From Pseudomonadota bacterium (lineage in GTDB: Bacteria; Myxococcota_A; UBA9042; GCA-2863065): DNA of 64,000 nt. Under the pieces are notes generated by a model. It worked only from the letters and a program-made list of their open reading frames with translations. It was not told the DNA's origin and made no database searches. Shown here piece after piece: positions 43,322 through 50,243 of the stretch. The stretch covers positions 58,708 through 122,707 of the forward strand of contig SXOO01000267.1 of assembly GCA_005776725.1 (NCBI GenBank), read 5' to 3'. Within the stretch, counting starts at the first letter, position 1; the number at the start of each line of letters is the position of its first letter. Made by a program: the position numbers and the translations under genes.

Positions 43322-43626
43322 GGGTCATCCAAACGCAGGCCTTTCGGGATTGGCTGACCGGTTTACGCGATCGCTCCGGACGAGCCCGCATCCTGGTACG
43401 GGTCACTCGCTTGGCCGCCGGGAACCCCGGCGACTCTCGAAATCTGACTGGAGGTCTCTCAGAACTGCGAGTCGACATCGGACCAGGCTACCGTGTGTAC
43501 TACACGATCCGCGGCCAGGACTTGGTCTTGCTACTCCTGGGCGGCGACAAGTCCAGCCAGGACACAGACATCGTCCGAGCCGCACAACTGCTGCGGGAGT
43601 ACGAAGATGAGGAGGTGACGAAGTGA
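43315..43626 (+). CDS. HigB/RelE-superfamily toxin (HI1419-like addiction module killer)
   Basis: About 103 residues from the GTG at 43315 (TTG at 43318 is an alternative; the ORF track extends upstream through the palindrome). The sequence 'QTQAFRDWLTGLRDRSGRARILVRVTRL..GNPGDSRNLTGGLSELRVDIGPGYRVYYTIRGQDLVLLLLGGDKSSQ' is a close fit to the HI1419/HigB-type toxins of the RelE/ParE fold, typically ribosome-dependent mRNA interferases. It overlaps the antitoxin gene by 4 nt. It lies 0.4 kb from the right island repeat and appears intact. Confidence 0.9.
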   Translation: MLRVIQTQAFRDWLTGLRDRSGRARILVRVTRLAAGNPGDSRNLTGGLSELRVDIGPGYRVYYTIRGQDLVLLLLGGDKSSQDTDIVRAAQLLREYEDEEVTK

Positions 43627-43919
43627 GTGTCCACGAACAACTGAGTGAGTTCGATCCGGCCGAATACCTCCGTAGCCCGGAGGACATGGCGGCGTACCTC
43701 GAGGCGTGGCTCGCGGAAGCTCCCGAGGATGTAGCAGGGATCGCCCAGGGCCTCGGGCATATCGCGCGAGCCCGAGGTATGACGCACGTGGCCCAATCGG
43801 CAGGCCTGAGCAGGGAGAGTCTATACCGAGCATTGGGAGTTGACGGCAACCCGAGTCTCGCCACCGTGGTCAAAGTTGCTCGGGCTCTCGGTCTTCGGTT
43901 GAGTGTCGTACCCGTCTGA
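43623..43919 (+). CDS. HigA-type (HI1420) helix-turn-helix antitoxin
   Basis: A 98-residue protein: 'EFDPAEYLRSPEDMAAYLEAWLAEAPEDVAGIAQGLGHIARARGMTHVAQSAGLSRESLYRALGVDGNPSLATVVKVARALG' matches the HI1420 family, with an Xre-like HTH in the C-terminal half. It neutralises the HigB-like toxin and represses the operon. The GTG start overlaps the toxin stop (GTGA), the usual toxin-first order for this family. Confidence 0.92.
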   Translation: MSVHEQLSEFDPAEYLRSPEDMAAYLEAWLAEAPEDVAGIAQGLGHIARARGMTHVAQSAGLSRESLYRALGVDGNPSLATVVKVARALGLRLSVVPV

Positions 43920-44014
43920 AACGGCCCAAGCGGTGAGCGCCCCGCACGTGCATCAGCTCGCGCCCGAGACCACCGGGGAGTCCCAGGTGCACCGCCGCCA
44001 TGACGGGCGCCACG

Positions 44015-44075
44015 CTGTACCCGCGCCCGCTCCGCGGCTCCTTGCCGCACGACCCTGAGCTGCCCGCGCTGTGTG
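44015..44075. repeat. Direct repeat copy B (putative right attachment site)
   Basis: A 61-bp copy of the nucleotidase 3' end and stop region (28198-28259), about 87% identical with one indel that breaks the reading frame before the stop. Upstream of 44015 the similarity ends abruptly. It stops 2 bp before the pheA stop codon. Confidence 0.75.
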
Positions 44076-44077
44076 GC

Positions 44078-45166
44078 TCAGCCGGAGGTGGCGTAGCTGC
44101 CCAAGACGCGGACTTGGGTGGCGTGCGCCTCGAGGCGCTCCAGCGCTCGAGAGACCGCGGGGTCCTCGCGGTGACCCTCGATGTCCACCACGAACGCGTA
44201 GCGCCACGCCTGCTGGCGGCTGGGTCGTGACTCCACCCGAACGAGGTTGAGCCCCTCGTCGTCGAACAGCTGTAGGGCGCGGCGGAGGGCGCCGCGCTCA
44301 CCCTCGTCCGCGAGCGTGAAGGCGAGGGTGGTCTTGCACCGCCCGGTTGGGGGCCGCGCCGGGGCGTCGTCGCGGGCGAGCACCACGAACCGCGTCGCGT
44401 TGTCCTCCCGGTCTTGAATCGAGGCGTTGAGCACGGGCAGACCGTTGAGCTCCGCGGCGAGGCGACTCGCGATCGCGGCCGAGCGCGGATCGTTGAGCGC
44501 GTCACGGACGGCCTGCGCGGTCGACGGCGCCTGGACCCAGCGAACGTTCGTGAGGTTTCGCGACAGCCACCCCCGGCATTGGGCGAGGCCCTGGGGGTGG
44601 GAGATTACGGTGTCTATCTCGGTGAGGCTCCGCGCACGTGTCGCGAGGGCTTGAGCGATCGGGGCCACGCGCTCCTCGCGAATGACCACGCCGCCGTCCA
44701 GGAGCGCGTCGGTGGTGGTGGAGACCGCTCCCTCGGTGGAGTTCTCGATGGGCACCACGCCGTAGAGCACGTCGGCCCGGCGTACGGAGTCGAACACGCC
44801 GTCGATCGTAGCCACCCCGACGTACGACACCGCCAGGCCGAAGAGCTCGCGCGCGGCGGCGTGGGTGAAGGTGCCCTCCGGTCCGAGGAAGGCCACGCGG
44901 TGCGGCTCCTGCAGGGCCAGGCAGGCGCTCATGATCTCGCGATACACCGCCTGCAGCGCGGCCGGTGGGAAGTGCCCAGAGGCCCGCTGAGCCAGCCGCT
45001 CGAGCAGCGCCCGCTCCCGCGCCGGGTCCCAGAGCGCCACGCCCAGCGCGCGTTTGGCCTCGGCGACCTGCCCCACGAGGGACGCGCGGGCCTCGAGGAG
45101 CTGCAGGAGCTGGTCGTCCAGCCCGTCGATGCGGGCGCGAAGGGTGTCGAGGGGGCTGGCGGTCAT
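44078..45166 (-). CDS. pheA: P-protein: chorismate mutase/prephenate dehydratase
   Basis: A 362-residue bifunctional enzyme for phenylalanine synthesis. The N-terminal AroQ-type chorismate mutase is at residues ~1-90 ('LDTLRARIDGLDDQLLQLLEARASLVGQVAEAKRA'). The prephenate dehydratase runs ~92-270 ('VAFLGPEGTFTHAAARELFG', 'GVVPIENSTEGAVSTTTDALL', 'DREDNATRFVVLAR'). A C-terminal ACT domain ('NLVRVESRPSRQQAWRYAFVVDIEGH') carries the ESRP phenylalanine-feedback motif. Length and domain order match canonical pheA. Its 3' end is 2 bp from the right island repeat, suggesting that the nucleotidase and pheA were convergent neighbours before insertion. Confidence 0.95.
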   Translation of the reverse strand: MTASPLDTLRARIDGLDDQLLQLLEARASLVGQVAEAKRALGVALWDPARERALLERLAQRASGHFPPAALQAVYREIMSACLALQEPHRVAFLGPEGTFTHAAARELFGLAVSYVGVATIDGVFDSVRRADVLYGVVPIENSTEGAVSTTTDALLDGGVVIREERVAPIAQALATRARSLTEIDTVISHPQGLAQCRGWLSRNLTNVRWVQAPSTAQAVRDALNDPRSAAIASRLAAELNGLPVLNASIQDREDNATRFVVLARDDAPARPPTGRCKTTLAFTLADEGERGALRRALQLFDDEGLNLVRVESRPSRQQAWRYAFVVDIEGHREDPAVSRALERLEAHATQVRVLGSYATSG

Positions 45167-45274
45167 CGCCGGATTGTGACGCGACCGCGGGCGCGATGCG
45201 AGCCCCCGGGGATCACCCGGCTCCGGTCGAAAATGGGGTTGCGGTCCCTCGCGACACCCGTAGTCTTCGCCGCC

Positions 45275-46294
45275 ATGCGTGCGCTACTCCTCCTCTCTCT
45301 CGTTGCCTGCACCGCCTCCAGCAACGGCGGCCAGAAAGACGCCGGCGTAGAACCGAGCGACGGGGGCGACGCGCTCACCCCGACCGACTCTGCCGAGCCA
45401 GCCGCCGACACCACCGCGCCAGACGTCCAAGCAACACCGGACGTTCCGGAGGTCGACTTGTTCGAGCCCGAGCCCGACCTCGTCGAGCCCGAGCCCGACA
45501 TCCCGGTGGTGGTTGACGAGGATCAGGATGACGACGGGATCCCGGACGGGGACGACCCTTATCCGAGCAACGGCGACATGCCCGGGGTGGTGCTGAAGGG
45601 CAAGGTCTACGCCCACACGGACGACCAGCTCTTCACCATGGACGTGAAGACCTACAAGATCACCGAGGTCGCGCCAGTCACGTTCGACCTCACCGTCGAC
45701 AACAACGACGTCACCGACATCGCCATCGATCGCTACGGGGTGCTCACTGCCGTGAGCTACGACGAGCTCTGGCGCTGCCACCCGGGCACCGCCGAGTGCC
45801 AGTCGGTAGGCACCCTCCCCGCTTCGTTCAACGCGCTGTCGTGGGTCCCCGCGGGCACCATCGACCCCTCGAATGACGTGCTCATCGGCGTCGCGGGCGG
45901 CGACTGGTTTCGCCTCGACGCACAAGACGCCACCACCTACACAGCCACGAAGATCGGGAACTACGGCGGCGGCTACCAGTCCAGCGGTGACGTGTATTCG
46001 CTGCTCGGGGTGGGCACCTATGCGTCGGTAAACGGCCTCGGCGTCTTCTCCGGAGACGACATGCTCGTTGAGGTGAACCCGCTCACGGGCCAGGTGGTGG
46101 CCGAGATCGGGCCCCTCACCGGGTATGGCAGCGTGTTCGGGATCGCGGGCTGGACCTCACGCGCCTTCGCGTTCGACTCCAGCGGCGCGATCCTGGTGGT
46201 CGACGTCAAGGACGGCACGATCGTGAAGACCATCGAAGACACCGGCCACAAGTGGTGGGGCGCCGGAGTTCCCACAGTCGTGGCCGACGAGTAA
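45275..46294 (+). CDS. Acidic lipoprotein with beta-propeller-like domain
   Basis: The ATG at 45275 gives 339 residues; the ORF track's N-terminal extension is antisense to pheA. Lipoprotein signal MRALLLLSLVAC, then an Asp/Glu/Pro linker to residue ~100 including 'DQDDDGIPDGDDPYPSNGD', a calcium-binding type-3 thrombospondin-like repeat. The rest (GKVYAHTDDQLFTMDVKTYKITEV, ITDIAIDRYGVLTAVSYDELWRC, YGSVFGIAGWTSRAFAFDSSG) has repeated WD/NHL-like strands, suggesting a small beta-propeller. It is probably surface-exposed. No enzymatic motif is seen. Confidence 0.82.
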   Translation: MRALLLLSLVACTASSNGGQKDAGVEPSDGGDALTPTDSAEPAADTTAPDVQATPDVPEVDLFEPEPDLVEPEPDIPVVVDEDQDDDGIPDGDDPYPSNGDMPGVVLKGKVYAHTDDQLFTMDVKTYKITEVAPVTFDLTVDNNDVTDIAIDRYGVLTAVSYDELWRCHPGTAECQSVGTLPASFNALSWVPAGTIDPSNDVLIGVAGGDWFRLDAQDATTYTATKIGNYGGGYQSSGDVYSLLGVGTYASVNGLGVFSGDDMLVEVNPLTGQVVAEIGPLTGYGSVFGIAGWTSRAFAFDSSGAILVVDVKDGTIVKTIEDTGHKWWGAGVPTVVADE

Positions 46295-46372
46295 AGTTCG
46301 GCCCCCGCGGGGGTGGTCCCGCAACGCGCCCGGAAGGGCACCAGCAACCCAGCTCCCGGAGACCATCGCGCG

Positions 46373-47311
46373 ATGCCCGTGACCCAGCCCGCTTCCGTCC
46401 GCGCCCTCATCGACCGCCACCCGTCGCTCACCCTCATCGGTAACACCCCCCTCGTTCGAGTGGACGCGTTCCAGGACGAGCTGCCCGACGTGGAGATCTG
46501 GGCCAAGGTCGAGTCGTTCAACCCGGGCGGCTCGCTGAAAGACCGCCCGGTCCTCCGGATGATCTCGGAGGCCGTCGCCGACGGGCGACTTCGGCCCGGC
46601 ATGACCATCCTCGACTCGTCCTCGGGGAACGCGGGGATCGCCTACGCCCTCATCGGCGGTGTGATCGGCAACCCGGTCACCATCGTCATCCCCGACAACG
46701 CCAGCATGGAGCGCAAGAAGCGCCTCTGGGCGCACGGCGCGCACACCCACTTCACCAGCGCCCACCTCGGCTACGACGAGGCCCTCCGCGAGGTCCGCCG
46801 CGTGTACGAGGGCGACCCGGATAAGTACTTCTACTGCAATCAGTACGGGAACGCGGGCAACTGGAAGGCCCACTTCGACACCACCGCAGTCGAGGTGCTC
46901 GACCAGCTGGGCGATCGCATCACGCACTTCGTGGCGGGAGTGGGCACCGGCGGCACCATCACCGGCATGGGGCGGCGCTTCAAGGAGCACAACCCGTCGA
47001 TCGAGGTGAACTGCGTGGTGCCGGAGGCCTTCCCGGGCGTCGAGGGCCTGAAGCCGCTCGGCTCCGAGCACGACATCGTCCCCGAGATCCTGGACGAGTC
47101 GGTCATCGACCGCCGGTGGGACTTCGACGACGACCAGGGCTTCGAGATGAACCAGGTCCTCGCCAAGCGCGGCCTCTTCGCCGGGCAGTCGTCGGGCGCC
47201 TACATGGCCACCGCCTACCGTCTCGCGAAGGAGATCAAGAAGGGCTGCATCGTCACGCTGCTGAACGACATCGGCGAGCGCTACTTCTCCACGCGGCTGT
47301 GGGACCGATGA
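46373..47311 (+). CDS. PLP-dependent cysteine-synthase-family enzyme
   Basis: A 312-residue protein of the cysteine synthase/cystathionine beta-synthase family. 'LIGNTPLVRVD', 'VESFNPGGSLKDRPVLRMI' (PLP-binding Lys in SLKDR), 'DSSSGNAGIAYALIG', 'AGVGTGGTITGMGRRFKEH' and 'FAGQSSGAYMATAYRLA' are diagnostic. It could make cysteine from O-acetylserine (CysK/CysM) or another beta-substituted alanine. Fused translation with the following aminotransferase (ATGA overlap) hints at a dedicated pathway rather than general cysteine synthesis. The start is the ATG at 46373. Confidence 0.9.
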   Translation: MPVTQPASVRALIDRHPSLTLIGNTPLVRVDAFQDELPDVEIWAKVESFNPGGSLKDRPVLRMISEAVADGRLRPGMTILDSSSGNAGIAYALIGGVIGNPVTIVIPDNASMERKKRLWAHGAHTHFTSAHLGYDEALREVRRVYEGDPDKYFYCNQYGNAGNWKAHFDTTAVEVLDQLGDRITHFVAGVGTGGTITGMGRRFKEHNPSIEVNCVVPEAFPGVEGLKPLGSEHDIVPEILDESVIDRRWDFDDDQGFEMNQVLAKRGLFAGQSSGAYMATAYRLAKEIKKGCIVTLLNDIGERYFSTRLWDR

Positions 47312-48639
47312 GCGGCGGCCAGGCGAGCGGCGCCCCCCCAGGAGACACGCGCGGGGACGGAGCCGAGGTCCTCGACATCCCCGATGCCGAGGCGCACGGG
47401 GTATTTCGTCCCATGCCGCGCACAGGCGTCATCTACGTGATGACCGAAGCGGCGAAGCGGGGCTTCCACTACGGCCACCCGGACTGGGCCAACCTCGGCC
47501 AGGGAGCGCCCGAGACCGGGCCCATCGCGGGGTCGCCGGAGCGGATCCACCACATCGAGGTCGATCCCTCGGCCAACGAGTACGGCCCGGTCCAGGGGCT
47601 CGCGGACGTCCGAGAGGCCGTCGCCGAGCTCTACAACGCCCGCTACCGAGTGGGCATGGCCTCGAAGTTCACGGCGCGGAACGTGGCGCTGTCCGCGGGC
47701 GGGCGCCTCGCGCTCACCCGGATCGCGGCCACGCTAGGCAGCATCAACCTCGGGCACTTCCTCCCGGACTACACGGCGTACGAAGAGCTGCTCGACCTGT
47801 TCCGCGCCTTCGTGCCGCTCCCGATCCTCTTGGACGGCGAGCGCGGCTTCGATCTGCCGCCGGACCACCTCCGGCGCGAGATCGTGGGCAAGGGCCTCTC
47901 GGCGCTGCTGATCTCGAACCCATGCAACCCCACGGGGCACGTGATCCGCGGCGGCGCGCTAAGGGCCTGGGTCGACATCTGTCGCCAGACGGGCTGCGTG
48001 CTCATCGTCGACGAGTTCTACGCCCACTATCTCTACGGGGGCACGGCGCGGCAGGACGGCCCGTCGCACTCGGCCATGCGCTACGTCGACGACGTGAACC
48101 GCGACCCAGTCGTGATCGTGGACGGCCTCACGAAGAACTGGCGTTACCCGGGCTGGCGCCTCGCGTGGACCGTGGGCCCCGAGTGGATCATCGAGCGCAT
48201 CACGTCGGCCGGCTCCTTCATCGACGGGGGCCCTCCCCACCCAGTCCAGCGGGCGGCGTTGCCGCTGATCACGCGCGAGCACGCCGACGCCGAGGCCCGC
48301 GCGATCCAGGGCGTCTTCGACGACAAGCGCCGCCTCGTGATGGAGCGGCTTCGGGGGATGGGGATCGGCCTCGACGCCGAGCCGCAGGGGGCCTTCTACT
48401 GCTTCGCGAACCTCGAGAACCTCCCGGGTCCGCTGCGCGACGGCATGACGTTCTTCCGGAAGGCGCTCGAGAAGCAGGTGGTCGTGGTCCCGGGACAGTT
48501 CTTCGACGTGAACCCGGGGAAGCGGCGCGACCACATCCCCTCGCGACTCCGGCGGTATGTGCGGGTCAGCTTCGGCCCCAGCCGAGATCAGGTGGAGCTA
48601 GGGCTCGATCGGCTCGACGCGTTGATCAGGGAGTCCTGA
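47308..48639 (+). CDS. Class I/II PLP-dependent aminotransferase
   Basis: A 443-residue fold-type I enzyme. The N-terminal ~35 residues are a low-complexity extension. 'ALLISNPCNPTGHVI' (substrate/PLP region), 'VLIVDEFYAHYLYGG' (Asp pairing with the PLP nitrogen) and 'VIVDGLTKNWRYPGWRLAWTVGP' (Lys forming the Schiff base) are present, with a later 'YVRVSFGP' Arg. The ATG overlaps the stop of the cysteine-synthase-like gene. Substrates are not predictable; the coupling suggests the two enzymes act successively on one amino acid. A strong hairpin follows the gene. Confidence 0.9.
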   Translation: MSGGQASGAPPGDTRGDGAEVLDIPDAEAHGVFRPMPRTGVIYVMTEAAKRGFHYGHPDWANLGQGAPETGPIAGSPERIHHIEVDPSANEYGPVQGLADVREAVAELYNARYRVGMASKFTARNVALSAGGRLALTRIAATLGSINLGHFLPDYTAYEELLDLFRAFVPLPILLDGERGFDLPPDHLRREIVGKGLSALLISNPCNPTGHVIRGGALRAWVDICRQTGCVLIVDEFYAHYLYGGTARQDGPSHSAMRYVDDVNRDPVVIVDGLTKNWRYPGWRLAWTVGPEWIIERITSAGSFIDGGPPHPVQRAALPLITREHADAEARAIQGVFDDKRRLVMERLRGMGIGLDAEPQGAFYCFANLENLPGPLRDGMTFFRKALEKQVVVVPGQFFDVNPGKRRDHIPSRLRRYVRVSFGPSRDQVELGLDRLDALIRES

Positions 48640-48697
48640 CGCGGAGCGGAGGCGCGGCGCCCCGGTAGCGGGGCCCTTCGCGCACGAAAGGCGATGA

Positions 48698-48734
48698 CCC
48701 CGAGCGTGGCGGATTCTTCTCCGCCAGCTCGGGG
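48698..48734. terminator. Bidirectional terminator-type hairpin
   Basis: CCCCGAGC-GTGGCGGA, a short TTCT loop region, then TCCGCCA-GCTCGGGG form a 15-bp stem with one bulged G. It lies between the aminotransferase (+) and the convergent MYXO-CTERM gene (-), both of which end beside it. Confidence 0.7.
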
Positions 48735-48743
48735 CCGTGCTGC

Positions 48744-49997
48744 TCAGCTGCGGCGGCGCAGGCCGAAGGCGACCAGGAGCACGAGACCCAGGGCAGCGAA
48801 CGAGTTGGGCGTGCCCTTTCCGTCCACGGTGCACCCGGCAGCCTTCTCGCTGGAGCTGCCGGTACCGCCCGTGGCGCCATCCTCTGGATTCTCGGACCCG
48901 CCGCCGTCGCCGGATCCACCGGTGGGCGAGCCCCCGTTGTCGTCCTGACTGCCCTTCGTCGGGAAGGCCTCGCCGTCCGCCATCGGACCCCGGGGCGGCA
49001 GCGCCCCGGCCTCAGCGAACGACGTGTAGTAGGGCGGCACGCAGAGCGACTCGCTCTCCGGCTCCTCGGGGACCGGAGCAGGCTCAGGCGCCTCGCAGGA
49101 CTGACCCTCGGCGCAGGCGGTATCGGTGGCGCCGCCGCCAGAGACGGCAACCGTGAAGGCCTCGCACTCCCACTCGGCCGGGCAGTCGGCGTCTGACGTG
49201 CAGACCGTCTTCACGGGCTCGCAGTACTTCTCCTCGGACGGCGCGCAGGTGCACTCGGAGTCGATCGGGTCGGACGAGTCGCCGTCCTCAGACGGCGGGG
49301 CACCACCGCCGTCCGGCGCGGCGGGGTCGGTCGGCTCGGGCGTGGATCCGCCGCTACCGCTGCCGGAGGAGCCGGAGCACGAGCACTCTTCGTACGCCTT
49401 GCAGGTGAAGCCCTCGCCGCAGTCCGCGTCCGCATCGCAGGTGCCAGCCCACTTCGGCTGACACTGCGAGGAGGTCCCGCTCTCACAGGGCTCCGGCTCG
49501 GGACACTCGGACCCGGGCGCACAGTCGATAGCGGGCATGGCGCACGGCATCTCGAACGTCACGCACTCGAGCCCCTCGCCGCAGTCAGCGTCGGTGGAGC
49601 AGGGCTTGGGTGAGCAGCCCTTGTACTCCACGGGCTCCGTCGGCTCGCCGCACCCGCAGTCCGGCTGGCCCTCGGGGCAGACGCAGCCACTGCCCATGCT
49701 ACCCATCACCTCGCACGAGAAGCCCGTGGGGCAGTCGGTGTCTGACTCGCACCCGTTCATCGAGCCGCCGTCTCCGCCATCGGAGCCCCCGCCGTCCTCG
49801 ACGGCGACGCACGAGGACGGGCAACTGGGCGGCTCACAGCTCTCGTCATCGGGGTCGCAGGCGACGGGCAAGCACGGCGCCGGAGCGCAAAGCTCGCCGC
49901 TCCCGCAGTCAGCGTTCGATTGGCACTCCTCACCCGCAGCGAAGGCGGCTCCCGAGCTGAGCATGACGGCCAAACCAAGGGTCTTGTCGAGCTTCAT
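48744..49997 (-). CDS. Cys-rich secreted protein with MYXO-CTERM-like sorting tail
   Basis: The ATG at 49997 has GGAGG 7 nt upstream and opens a signal peptide (MKLDKTLGLAVMLSSGAAFAAG). Length is 417 residues. The body repeats 'C.SD.DCP.G..C' style modules (CESDTDCPTGFSCEV, CDADADCGEGFTCKA, CTSDADCPAEWECEA) separated by acidic and Gly/Ser linkers. The C-terminus has a Gly/Ser/Thr linker, 'AGCTVDGKG', a hydrophobic helix and RRRS, fitting the MYXO-CTERM pattern (Cys, helix, Arg cluster) used for surface anchoring. Function unknown; probably an outer-surface or ligand-binding protein. Confidence 0.85.
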   Translation of the reverse strand: MKLDKTLGLAVMLSSGAAFAAGEECQSNADCGSGELCAPAPCLPVACDPDDESCEPPSCPSSCVAVEDGGGSDGGDGGSMNGCESDTDCPTGFSCEVMGSMGSGCVCPEGQPDCGCGEPTEPVEYKGCSPKPCSTDADCGEGLECVTFEMPCAMPAIDCAPGSECPEPEPCESGTSSQCQPKWAGTCDADADCGEGFTCKAYEECSCSGSSGSGSGGSTPEPTDPAAPDGGGAPPSEDGDSSDPIDSECTCAPSEEKYCEPVKTVCTSDADCPAEWECEAFTVAVSGGGATDTACAEGQSCEAPEPAPVPEEPESESLCVPPYYTSFAEAGALPPRGPMADGEAFPTKGSQDDNGGSPTGGSGDGGGSENPEDGATGGTGSSSEKAAGCTVDGKGTPNSFAALGLVLLVAFGLRRRS

Positions 49998-50243
49998 CGT
50001 GTGTCCTCCGGCCGCTCCCGCGGCACCTGGTGTTCGTTTGCTCGGCGGTCCGGAGACCAGCAAGCGGGCAAGTGTCCAGATTAGCTAGCACGCCGCGTGC
50101 CAAGCTACTTCCGTCGCGATCCGCCCCAAGCGTGAAGCGCATGCCAACGGGCCAATCCGGGGCCGGCAGCGCTCCGGACCTGGCACAGGCCGGGTGACGC
50201 GCCGGGCATCACGACGACATGCCGAGCTGAAAGTGTCAAATAT
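49998..50243. other. Short non-coding gap
   Basis: About 245 bp between two minus-strand genes. It contains the leader of the MYXO-CTERM gene; I see no recognisable site beyond the GGAGG ribosome binding site. Confidence 0.4.
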
